Counted from the stretch's first letter, positions 1 through 8,500 are shown. The stretch is 8,734 nucleotides of DNA from Flavobacteriaceae bacterium (GCA_013214425.1 JABSPN010000110.1:1-8734); one strand, 5' to 3'. Notes: generated from the sequence alone by a model not told the origin. Numbers and translations: made by a program.

Positions 1-7
1 TTATTTG

Positions 8-15
8 TATGTTTG
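8..15 (+). promoter_or_regulatory. Possible Bacteroidota -7 box upstream of aroC
   Basis: TATGTTTG fits the Bacteroidota -7 consensus TAnnTTTG. It lies 17 bp before the preferred aroC start at 33, so transcription from it would give a very short leader and could not produce the longer reading frame beginning at 9. The matching -33 TTG element would fall before the window start and cannot be checked. One short AT-rich match in AT-rich DNA is weak evidence. Confidence 0.35.
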
Positions 16-32
16 TTTATCAAAAAATTGAG

Positions 33-1097
33 ATGGCTGGAAATACATTTGGTCGCATTTTTAGACTAACCACTTTTGGTGAATCACACGGTAAAGCATT
101 AGGAGGAGTAATCGATGGATGTCCTTCAGGAATTGAATTAGATTTGGAAGCAATTCAAACCGATTTAAACCGAAGGAAACCTGGGCAATCCAATATTGTC
201 ACCCAACGTAAAGAACCAGATGAAGTGGAATTCTATTCTGGTATTTTTGAAGGAAAAACTACAGGGACTCCAATTGGATTTGCAATTCACAACACCAATC
301 AAAAATCGCATGATTATTCTCATATAAAAGAGAGTTACAGACCTTCACATGCCGACTATGTTTTTGAACAGAAATATGGCTTTAGAGATTATAGAGGAGG
401 AGGAAGAAGTTCTGCAAGAGAGACAGCCAGTCGTGTTGTTGCTGGTGCTATAGCCAAACAATTACTGAAAAATATTAAAATAAATGCCTTTGTTTCGTCA
501 GTTGGTGACCTCTCTGTAGACAACGATTATACGACTTTCGATTTTTCTAATATTGAAAAGAATCCTGTTCGTTGTCCTGATTTAGTTAAAGCTACCGAGA
601 TGGAAGCTTTAATAAAAGAGATACGTAAAGAAGGAGATACTATTGGTGGAGTTGTAACCTGTGTGATTCAGAATGTACCAGTTGGATTAGGAGAGCCTGT
701 TTTTGATAAATTACATGCTGAGTTAGGTAAGGCGATGTTGTCGATCAATGCAGTAAAAGGATTTGAATACGGAAGTGGTTTTTCAGGAGCCAAACTAAAA
801 GGTTCTCAGCACAATGATTTGTTTAATCAAGACGGAACAACCAAGACCAATCTTTCCGGAGGAATACAGGGAGGAATTAGTAATGGAATGGATATTTACT
901 TTGATGTTGCATTTAAGCCAGTAGCAACTATTATGCAAGATCAGGAAACAATAGATAAAGAAGGAAATATCGTGACCATGCAAGGTAAAGGAAGACATGA
1001 TCCCTGTGTTGTTCCCAGAGCAGTGCCTATCGTAGAAGCCATGGCAGCCTTGGTTTTAGCAGATTATATGTTAATCGCTAGAACGAATCAAATTTAA
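33..1097 (+). CDS. aroC: Chorismate synthase AroC
   Basis: Catalyses the last step of the shikimate pathway in the cytoplasm: 5-enolpyruvylshikimate-3-phosphate to chorismate, using reduced FMN that is not consumed. The family signatures are all present: GESHG at residues 16-20, RRKPGQ at 47-52, a His in PSHADY (His106, matching the conserved catalytic histidine), RGGGRSSARETA at about 121-132, NAVKGFE in the middle, and GRHDPCVVPRAVPIVEAMAA near the C-terminus. The open frame extends upstream to an ATG at 9, but the ATG at 33 gives MAGNTFG, which lines up with the N-terminus of E. coli AroC (MAGNTIG). It also gives 354 residues, near the usual 350-360. A promoter-like box at 8-15 overlaps the upstream ATG, further favouring the start at 33. 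The gene is intact, and the next gene starts 32 bp downstream in the same direction. Confidence 0.97.
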   Translation: MAGNTFGRIFRLTTFGESHGKALGGVIDGCPSGIELDLEAIQTDLNRRKPGQSNIVTQRKEPDEVEFYSGIFEGKTTGTPIGFAIHNTNQKSHDYSHIKESYRPSHADYVFEQKYGFRDYRGGGRSSARETASRVVAGAIAKQLLKNIKINAFVSSVGDLSVDNDYTTFDFSNIEKNPVRCPDLVKATEMEALIKEIRKEGDTIGGVVTCVIQNVPVGLGEPVFDKLHAELGKAMLSINAVKGFEYGSGFSGAKLKGSQHNDLFNQDGTTKTNLSGGIQGGISNGMDIYFDVAFKPVATIMQDQETIDKEGNIVTMQGKGRHDPCVVPRAVPIVEAMAALVLADYMLIARTNQI

Positions 1098-1129
1098 TTG
1101 TAACTTAGGAAAGTTTATAAAAATAATAA

Positions 1130-2440
1130 ATGAAGAAAATCGCATTACATTGGAGAATTTTAATTGGAATGGGCTTAGGTGTAGTATTTGCACTTATCAT
1201 GACAAATTTTGATTTTGGTAAAGAATTTATTCAGGATTGGATAAAACCATTTGGTAAGATGTTTATAAAATCTTTAAAATTAATAGCCATCCCTTTAATA
1301 TTGGCAGCTTTAATAAAAGGAGTTTCAGATTTAAAAGACATCTCTAAGCTATCTAAAATGGGAGGGCGTACGATTATAACCTACTTGATCACTACAGTCA
1401 TTGCTGTTTCGTTAGGTTTAATTGTAGTAAATACTATTGCCCCAGGTAAATTCATTGATGATAATACACGACAAGAACTTATTACTAATAATCAAGATGC
1501 TGCGAACAGTAAAATTATTGCGGCTAATGCTAGGGAAGATTTAGGGCCATTGCAAGCTCTAGAAGATATAGTCCCTGATAATATTTTTAAAGCTTCTAGT
1601 GATAATGGCAACATGCTTCAGGTAATTTTCTTTGCTGTGTTTTTTGCGTTAGCACTTATTTTACTTCCTGAAGAAAAGGGGAAGCCTGTTAAGGACTTCT
1701 TTGATTCTTTAAATGAAGTCATACTTAAAATGGTTGATCTCATTATGTTAGCAGCTCCATACGGTGTTTTTGCCTTATTAGCAGCTTTAATAGCTGAGTC
1801 ACCAAGTCTAGCATTATTTAAGGCCTTAAGTATGTATGCGCTTTCAGTTGTTACTGGATTGGTATTAATGGTAGGAGTGTATATGCTAATTGTTTCAGTG
1901 TTCACAAAGAAAAACCCATTTTGGTTTATTAGTAAGATATCTCCAGCACAATTATTGGCGTTTTCAACCAGTTCAAGTGCAGCAACTTTGCCAGTTACAA
2001 TGGAAAGAGTGACGGAACATATTGGAGTTGATGAAGAAGTAACAAGTTTCGTATTACCAATAGGTGCAACAATTAATATGGATGGAACGAGTTTGTATCA
2101 AGCTGTAGCCGCGGTATTTATTGCTCAGGCATTTGGTATGGAATTAGATTTTGCTACTCAAGTTGGAATCATTGCAACTGCAACTCTTGCCTCGATAGGA
2201 TCAGCTGCGGTTCCAGGTGCTGGTATGGTTATGTTAGTAGGGGTGTTAGGTTATGCTGGTATTCCAGAAGCAGGCTTAGCATTGATATTTGCAGTAGACA
2301 GACCTTTAGATATGTGTAGAACGGTGATTAATGTTACGGGAGATGCTGCTGTTTCTATGGTTGTTGGTAAATCAGTAGGTAAATTAGGCGATCCAGAAGT
2401 AAAAAACTGGGACGATCATTATAATAAAGAAGAAAACTAA
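1130..2440 (+). CDS. Dicarboxylate/acidic amino acid:cation symporter (DAACS family)
   Basis: Inner-membrane secondary transporter of the GltPh/GltP/DctA family, importing aspartate, glutamate or C4-dicarboxylates with sodium or protons. It has 436 residues and many hydrophobic segments. The substrate-site elements are recognisable: the serine-rich HP1 hairpin tip (FSTSSSAATLP, residues 278-288), the TM7 cation motif NMDGT (316-320), the HP2 tip GSAAVPGAGM, and the TM8 motif DRPLDMCRTVINVTGD with Asp390, Asp394, Arg397 and Asn401. These correspond to the GltPh residues that hold cation and substrate. Arg at 397 is the residue that pairs with an acidic side chain, so an acidic substrate is likely; neutral amino acid members usually lack it. 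A hydrophilic stretch at about residues 108-160 is probably an external loop. The following ligase gene begins 20 bp after the stop, so co-transcription is likely. The exact substrate and coupling ion are not determined. Confidence 0.93.
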   Translation: MKKIALHWRILIGMGLGVVFALIMTNFDFGKEFIQDWIKPFGKMFIKSLKLIAIPLILAALIKGVSDLKDISKLSKMGGRTIITYLITTVIAVSLGLIVVNTIAPGKFIDDNTRQELITNNQDAANSKIIAANAREDLGPLQALEDIVPDNIFKASSDNGNMLQVIFFAVFFALALILLPEEKGKPVKDFFDSLNEVILKMVDLIMLAAPYGVFALLAALIAESPSLALFKALSMYALSVVTGLVLMVGVYMLIVSVFTKKNPFWFISKISPAQLLAFSTSSSAATLPVTMERVTEHIGVDEEVTSFVLPIGATINMDGTSLYQAVAAVFIAQAFGMELDFATQVGIIATATLASIGSAAVPGAGMVMLVGVLGYAGIPEAGLALIFAVDRPLDMCRTVINVTGDAAVSMVVGKSVGKLGDPEVKNWDDHYNKEEN

Positions 2441-2460
2441 CCTAAACTTTCAGTCAGAAA

Positions 2461-3489
2461 ATGAATATCTGTTTCATAATGTATCCTTGGGAGAAAGTGG
2501 ATCCCAAAAATGACAGTACTTTAGCACTTATTCATGAATGTGTAAAACGTGGACATAAAGTGGCCATGGCTACTCCTGCCAATCTAACCATTCGAAATAG
2601 TATTGCTTACGGTTTCTGTAATGTAATTACTAATAAGGAAGGAATATCCAGATCGGCTAGTTCCTTTTACAAATCGGCTACTCTTAAGGAAAAAATGTTG
2701 CCTTTAGCAGCTTTTGATGTGATTTTTATGCGTGCAAATCCGCCTTTAGATCCTATCGTACTAAATTTTCTGGATTCTGTTAAGGATGATGTGTTTATTG
2801 TAAACAGCATTGAAGGATTAAGAGAAGCAAATAACAAGATTTATACCGCTGTATTCGACGATCCTAATAATGAGATCATTCCAGTAACGCATGTATCGAA
2901 AAACAAAGAATATCTAAAGAAAACTATCAAGGAGTCTGAGCAAGATAAAATGATTATGAAGCCATTAAACGGCTTTGGAGGTTCAGGAGTGATCATGCTA
3001 GAAAAATCGGCTTTATCAAATATTAGTTCACTTTTAGATTTCTATATAGACAACAAAGATGGATCGAGTAATTACGTGATTCTTCAGGAGTATATTGAAG
3101 GGGCAGATGAAGGAGATGTTAGAATATTAATCCTGAACGGAACACCAATTGGTGCCATGAAACGTGTGCCAGGAGAAGAAGATCACCGTTCTAATGTGAC
3201 AGCTGGAGGAACAGTTGTCAAACATAAACTAACGAAGAAAGAGAAGGAGCTATGCGATCGTATTGGACCTAAACTTGTGAAAGATGGTCTATTTTTCGTT
3301 GGTATTGACGTAATTAATGGGAAGTTGGTCGAAGTTAATGTAATGAGCCCAGGCGGTATTACTTATATTAACAAAGTAGCTAAAATCAGACTTCAGGAGA
3401 AAGTAATCAATGCTTTAGAACGTGAAGTTGATCAGAGAAACAAAAGAATTGAGCGTAAAGCTATGTTAAAGAATTCGCTTAATGATTAA
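2461..3489 (+). CDS. Glutathione-synthetase-like ATP-grasp ligase (GshB family)
   Basis: Soluble ATP-grasp enzyme, 342 residues. Family members form an amide bond via an acyl-phosphate; GshB itself joins gamma-glutamylcysteine to glycine. Visible parallels with E. coli GshB are MRANPPLD in the N-terminal half (E. coli MRKDPPFD), GLREANNKIYT (SLRDANEKLFT), the ATP-binding lysine and glycine-rich loop KPLNGFGGSG at 167-176, EGDVRILI at about 217-224, RSNVTAGG (RGNLAAGG), GLFFVGIDVI, and the metal-binding EVNVMSPGG at 291-299 with Glu291 and Asn293. It is somewhat longer than E. coli GshB (316 aa), partly through a charged, Arg/Lys-rich tail after about residue 318. No Shine-Dalgarno site is evident. 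Its last 8 bp overlap the amidohydrolase start, pointing to coupled translation. No glutamate-cysteine ligase gene lies nearby, so true glutathione synthesis is only one possibility; another dipeptide-like or amine-acid ligation is equally compatible. Confidence 0.88.
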   Translation: MNICFIMYPWEKVDPKNDSTLALIHECVKRGHKVAMATPANLTIRNSIAYGFCNVITNKEGISRSASSFYKSATLKEKMLPLAAFDVIFMRANPPLDPIVLNFLDSVKDDVFIVNSIEGLREANNKIYTAVFDDPNNEIIPVTHVSKNKEYLKKTIKESEQDKMIMKPLNGFGGSGVIMLEKSALSNISSLLDFYIDNKDGSSNYVILQEYIEGADEGDVRILILNGTPIGAMKRVPGEEDHRSNVTAGGTVVKHKLTKKEKELCDRIGPKLVKDGLFFVGIDVINGKLVEVNVMSPGGITYINKVAKIRLQEKVINALEREVDQRNKRIERKAMLKNSLND

Positions 3490-4303
3490 GCTGTCTGTAG
3501 ACGATATCATTTCAAAAATTAATGCTGAAGAATGCTTTGAAGCAGTTTCAGAAGACTATTCATTTACTATAAAAATAGAAGAATACGTTCCATACGTATG
3601 CGGAGCTGTTCATGATGGACATCAATTCAGAAGTGAATTATGGAAGAATTGTTTTCATGCCGAATATGAGCGTTGGTATGAAGAAGATCCTAATACAAAG
3701 GAAATGATTCAGTCATATCCCATTGTAATTGCAGGTTGTGATTCTCGTTTTGAATACGATTTAAACAGGCATCCTGACACAGCTATTTATAATGACGCTT
3801 GGGGAAAACAATTGTGGAAATTTCCTCTTTCAGAAGAAGTTAGATCTAAAAGCTTAAAGAAACACTTTAATTTTTATAAAGTAGTTAAGGCTTTGATGAA
3901 TAAGTTGGAATCATTGTTTCAGCAATGTGTGGTGTATGATATGCATTCTTATAATTGGAAACGTTGGGATAGATCCGTTCCGACATGGAATTTAGGTACA
4001 GCCAATGTAGATCAAGAACGGTTTTCAGAAGTTATTGAAGCTTGGCGACAATCCCTTTCGGAGATGCAATTACCTAACGGAATAGTTTCTGATGCTAAGA
4101 TTAACGATACTTTTCAAGGGAATGGTTATTTCTTAAAGTTTATTACCGAAAACACCCAAAACACCCTGGTTTTGGCAACCGAAGTAAAAAAGATATATTG
4201 CGACGAAAACAAGCAAATTACGTATCCTGAAGTGGTTCATGCGATTGAAAATGAATTAAAAACAAGATTGAAAGCCCACGCTAAGGCTTATTGTATACGA
4301 TAA
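3482..4303 (+). CDS. N-formylglutamate amidohydrolase-family metallohydrolase
   Basis: 273-residue protein of the FGase family (Pfam PF05013, COG3741), cytoplasmic zinc-type amidohydrolases. The classical member (HutG type) splits N-formylglutamate to formate and glutamate at the end of one histidine degradation route. Family-like motifs seen here are GAVHDGHQ (His44, Asp45, His47), SRFEYDLNRHPD with DLNR at 93-96, VYDMHSYN with Asp153 and His155, and LATEVKKIY with Glu234 near the C-terminus. These histidines and acidic residues are the likely metal and catalytic set, by family analogy rather than proof. The ATG at 3482 lies inside the end of the ligase gene (8 bp overlap), and the stop is followed directly by the ATG of the next gene. 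No histidine-degradation genes are present, so the real substrate is more probably an N-acylated amino acid or small amide linked to the neighbouring ligase. Confidence 0.85.
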   Translation: MIKLSVDDIISKINAEECFEAVSEDYSFTIKIEEYVPYVCGAVHDGHQFRSELWKNCFHAEYERWYEEDPNTKEMIQSYPIVIAGCDSRFEYDLNRHPDTAIYNDAWGKQLWKFPLSEEVRSKSLKKHFNFYKVVKALMNKLESLFQQCVVYDMHSYNWKRWDRSVPTWNLGTANVDQERFSEVIEAWRQSLSEMQLPNGIVSDAKINDTFQGNGYFLKFITENTQNTLVLATEVKKIYCDENKQITYPEVVHAIENELKTRLKAHAKAYCIR

Positions 4304-5458
4304 ATGTTGGTAGACTACGATAAATATCAAGCTGTATTGGATATTGATGCAAATATCAATAGACTCGTTCGTAAGATTGAGTTGTTGTCGTATGTCAACC
4401 CTTTGAATATAGCCAAAGCCCGAAAAGAGTTTTTTGCATCTAAATTCACCGAAAATCCTTCATTCAAGTATCCTAAAATTGATTTTAATCCGTATAAATT
4501 GCAGCGCTTGTTTTTTAGTCAGCGTTTGGAGCGTATTAAAGACGAGCGTATTCAGAAGGTTTATGAGGATATTATTTATGAATACTCCGGATTAATTCAA
4601 TGTATTGAGACGATTGGAGAAGGCGATAAATTTTATTATAATTGTTTACGTTCCTTCGGAACACCCAACGAAAAGGATGTAAAAAACGCAGAGTTTATCC
4701 TGCATTTTGATGATGACCCAGAGGATGAAACCATGATTCCGCATTACAATACTGCTGAAGCGGTGGAGTATTTTAAGGAATTTTCTAAGCTATTTGATTT
4801 TGAATACCATATTAAGACTTCTAATAAGATGTCGGCATCTGCTATGGTGTTGAATAATCAGAAGACGATGGTGTTAAGAAAGAATAATTTGTACAGTCAG
4901 AATGAGTTAGAAACCCTAGCTAATCATGAGATTGGTGTACATTTGGTTACGACATTTAATGGATTAAATCACCCGTTAAAAATCTTTTCTCACGGATTCC
5001 CGAAAAATGTCGAAACTCAAGAGGGATTAGCGGTATTTAGTGAATACATGTCGGGTTGCCTAACCTTAAAGCGTCTTAAAGAGTTGTCGTATCGTGTTAT
5101 AGCTATCGATTCATTGTCGAAAGGATATGATTTTGCAGGCACTTTTGATGTCTTATACAGTCAGTTTAAGTTAGATAAGAAAACAGCCTTTAACATTACC
5201 TTACGAGCCCATAGAGGAGGAGGTTTTACAAAAGATTATCTGTATTTGACTGGCTTAAAGAAAATCTACAAGCACTATAAACAAGATAAATCCTTAGACA
5301 ACCTGTTAACAGGAAAGGTCTCTTTAAAATATTTAGCTGAAATAGAGCATCTACAAGAGTTAGGTTTAGCGAATACGATTAAGTATAACAATCCAGCCTA
5401 CGAAGCCAATAAGAATACCAATCCAACAGTAGATTTTATCCTAGAAAGCTTAAAATAA
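4304..5458 (+). CDS. DUF1704 / QEGLA-motif metallopeptidase-like protein (MATCAP superfamily)
   Basis: 384-residue protein of the DUF1704 family (TIGR02421 type), often labelled flavohemoglobin expression-modulating QEGLA motif protein. The eukaryotic members are the MATCAP/TMCP tubulin carboxypeptidases, which remove C-terminal residues using zinc. The key features are present: HEIGVH (an HExxxH zinc motif, His208, Glu209, His213) followed about 26 residues later by QEGLAVFSE (239-247), whose Glu240 or Glu247 is a plausible third zinc ligand. The downstream stretch RAHRGGGFTKDYLYLTG also looks like family sequence. No signal peptide or membrane segment is apparent, so it should be cytoplasmic. 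The ATG follows the amidohydrolase TAA with no gap, a classic coupling arrangement, so it is probably made together with that enzyme and the ligase. The bacterial substrate is unknown; peptidase activity is inferred from the motif and homologues. All conserved motif residues are intact, so it is unlikely to be a dead enzyme. Confidence 0.88.
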   Translation: MLVDYDKYQAVLDIDANINRLVRKIELLSYVNPLNIAKARKEFFASKFTENPSFKYPKIDFNPYKLQRLFFSQRLERIKDERIQKVYEDIIYEYSGLIQCIETIGEGDKFYYNCLRSFGTPNEKDVKNAEFILHFDDDPEDETMIPHYNTAEAVEYFKEFSKLFDFEYHIKTSNKMSASAMVLNNQKTMVLRKNNLYSQNELETLANHEIGVHLVTTFNGLNHPLKIFSHGFPKNVETQEGLAVFSEYMSGCLTLKRLKELSYRVIAIDSLSKGYDFAGTFDVLYSQFKLDKKTAFNITLRAHRGGGFTKDYLYLTGLKKIYKHYKQDKSLDNLLTGKVSLKYLAEIEHLQELGLANTIKYNNPAYEANKNTNPTVDFILESLK

Positions 5459-5481
5459 GCAATTTAATCTTCGTTTACATA

Positions 5482-5513
5482 TTTGACTTTCATAGTATTT
5501 GTTAGTATATTTG
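5482..5513 (+). promoter_or_regulatory. Bacteroidota-type promoter for the large secreted protein
   Basis: A TTTG at 5482-5485 (-33 element) and TATATTTG at 5506-5513 (-7 element, consensus TAnnTTTG) are separated by 20 bp, a spacing usual for the Bacteroidota housekeeping sigma factor. Transcription would start roughly 5 to 10 bp downstream, giving a leader of about 20-25 nt before the ATG at 5544. The 85 bp gap is the widest in the window and the only one with both elements, so the secreted-protein gene likely starts its own transcript. Confidence 0.7.
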
Positions 5514-5543
5514 AGAAAACAACTGACTAAAATAAACCTAACT

Positions 5544-8500
5544 ATGAAAAAACTAATTAGTTCAATTTTCCTATTGCTTCAATTCTGGAGCGGATATTCT
5601 CAATGCCCAACTCAAGATGTTGTTTTTACAACCCAAGCAGAGGTAGATGCCTTTGTTGCTGCTTATTCAGGTGTATGTTCTGATATTCCAGTATCAATTA
5701 CATTAAGAAGAGCTTGGGGAGGTAGTAATTCAGTAAATGATATTACTGGGCTGAATTTTATTACTTCTATTGCTGGGGATTTTTATATACATGCAAATTC
5801 GATGCTTACAATGCCTGAATTTGATAATTTGACTTCAATAGGAGGCAGACTTTCTTTTGAAAATTCAAACACATTTGATGTGATCACTGGATTTAATAAT
5901 TTAACATATGTAGGAGGAATTTCTATGTGGGAAGTTTGTGGTAGTCCTGATCCAATATGTAATACACCTTGGCCATGGTTTTCTGTAGATGGCTTTAATG
6001 CTCTAGAAGAAGTAGGAAGCTTGGGAATGGGGTTTGCCGTTTCAGGAATTTCTAGTGTTAATGGTTTTGCTAATTTAACAACCATTCAAGGAGGTTTAAC
6101 ATTAGGTACGGGAACTTATACCGGCTTTTCGTCATTAACTTCAATAGTAGGAGGTGTTAGAATCGGCGGAAGATCAATGTACGGGAATACGAGTAATATA
6201 GAATCCCTAGATGCGTTTAATAGTGTGGAAACAGTAGGGGGTGATTTTAGTTTCATTAATTCAAGAGCTATTACGGGTTTTGATGGACTGCAAAGTATAG
6301 GAGGTTCTTTGATAATAGAAACTTTTTCAAATCAAATTGATGGAGGGGCTCCTTTTATAACCACCCCTTTTTCTTGTTTTAATTCTTTGTTGAGTATTGA
6401 GGGTGATCTTAGTTTGCTTGGGACCAATTACACTAGGATTCATCTTAATTCTGTCCAAACTATAGGTGGAGATTTTACATCATTACCTCCTTATTATGAT
6501 ATTGATAATGATTTGGTTGAGTTGCAATTTAATAACTTGGTTTCAATCAATGGAAATTTTCGTGTCGAAGGTGGAGATGAGTTCGAAGTAGATAACTTTA
6601 CATTTAATTCTTTACAAAATGTCAATGGAAACTTGATTATTAATTCAGGTTTTACACTTGGGTTAGGTACAATAAATTTTCCGAGTTTGGAACTTGTAAA
6701 TGGAGATCTAGAAATGACTTTTCTTTATGAATTTATGGTCCCAGTCAATTTTAATCTGAACTCAATCAATTCTGTCTCAGGTGCTCTCAAATTAGTAAAC
6801 TTTGGAACTGGTCAAACTGATTTAAGCGAGTTTTCTAATTTAACTCAACTCTCAGGTATTCACATTGACAAGTATACTACTCTTGAAAATTTGGATGGTT
6901 TGAGTAATATTAATTCTGGCTTATTAAATAACCTTGTTTTAATTAATAATCCTCAATTAGCATTATGTGATTATATACCAATTTGTGAGTATTTAGGTTC
7001 GGGTGGACTCTATACAATCTATAACAACGCGACGGGTTGTTCTAACTATAACGAAATTTCTACTAATTGTAACCTTAATCGTATAAGAGGGAATATAAAA
7101 TATGATTTTGATTCTAATGGATGTTCAATGTCTGATATTTCAGCATCTGGAGTCATGGTAAGTATTACCGATGGTGTAACGACCACTAGTACTTATACTA
7201 ATAATAATGGGGATTATAATTTGTATAGAGGGTTAGGAACATTTACAACTACGCCTTCGCATAATTTCTTAGATTTTATTCCAATTTCGCATAACTCAAC
7301 ATTTACGACTTATTCTAATGAGGAAATAGTCGATTTTTGTGGAACAGCTAGTAGTGATATAGATGACGTTTCGATTGAATATTTTTCTGTTACTTCTCCT
7401 AACCCAGGTTTTACTGCTGAATATGTTCTGTCATTTAGAAACAATGGTTCAGGACTTCAAGATGGAGTTATAACATTACTATATGATGATGTTCGGTTAA
7501 ATTTCGATTCAGCATCAATTAGTCCAGATGCGCAAGGAACTGGAGTGCTAACTTGGAACTATTCTAATTTGAATCCCTTTGAAATAAGAGATATAGAAAT
7601 CAGCTTTAGCGTAGAGCCACCTCCAACTAATATGAATGGTGATTTTATTACCTTTTCAGCAGACATTACTCAAAATGGAATAGATGCTTCACCTAGTGAT
7701 AATAATATAGAATTAAGAGACCTTGTGATTGGTTCATATGATCCAAATGACAAGTTAGTTGCCCAAGGGGAACATATTTTTTTAGATGATATTAATCAAT
7801 ATTTTCAATACACAATCAGATTTCAAAATATAGGAACTGCTCCAGCTACTTTTATACGCATTCAAGATGAATTAAGTGATTTACTTGATTGGGATACATT
7901 TATTCCTATAACAGCAAGTCATGATCATACTATTACAATAAGAAACGGAAGTTCTATTGAGTATTTTTTTGATAATATAAATCTACCCGGCAGTGTTGCT
8001 GATGAACCAAATAGTCATGGTTATATTGCTTTTAAAATTAAACCAAAAAGCAATTTACAAGTAGGGGATATTATTAGTAATAAGGCTAATATATTTTTTG
8101 ATTTTAACTCACCAATAGCAACTAATTCTGCTGACACAAGGATTGTTCAGGATTCTGATTCTGATGGAATTTATGATTATATTGATAATTGTCCATTAGT
8201 TGCTAATCCAGATCAAAGTGATAATAATAATAACGGTGTTGGAGATTTATGTGATGATTGGGATAATGATGGAGTGATTGATATTGATGACAATTGTCCC
8301 TATGCCTTCAATCCTGGGCAGGAAGATATGGATAACAATGGCATAGGAGATGCTTGTCAAGATTCTGATAATGATGATGTAATTGATATTGATGATAATT
8401 GTCCAAACACTAGCAATTCTAGCCAAATTGATTCTGATAATGATGGATTAGGGAATGCTTGTGATGATGATGATGACAATGATGGTATTTTAGATGTAGA

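Larger units (their letters stand above)
33..5458 (+). other. Probable five-gene transcription unit
   Basis: Five same-strand genes are separated by 32 bp, 20 bp, an 8 bp overlap and 0 bp. No TAnnTTTG box or convincing terminator hairpin is visible in the 32 bp and 20 bp gaps. The last three genes are almost certainly cotranslated. Whether aroC and the symporter share their transcript is less certain, since internal promoters within coding sequence cannot be excluded. Confidence 0.55.

Noticed and set aside
795..998. Minus-strand 67-residue frame inside aroC
   Set aside because: A shadow of the strongly conserved chorismate synthase coding sequence.
1618..1905. Minus-strand 95-residue frame inside the symporter gene
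   Set aside because: A shadow of transmembrane coding sequence; no family resemblance seen.
5448..5460. Small inverted repeat GCTT-AAAAT-AAGC at the end of the DUF1704 gene
   Set aside because: The stem is only 4 bp and is not followed by a T run, so it is too weak to call a terminator.
5601..5606. Cys21 after the signal peptide as a lipoprotein attachment site
   Set aside because: The preceding residues are Y-S-Q rather than a lipobox such as L-A/S-G/A, so ordinary signal peptidase I cleavage after Gln20 is more likely.
5783..6085. Minus-strand 100-residue frame
   Set aside because: It is opposite the LRR-like repeats of the secreted protein, with no recognisable domain or independent promoter.
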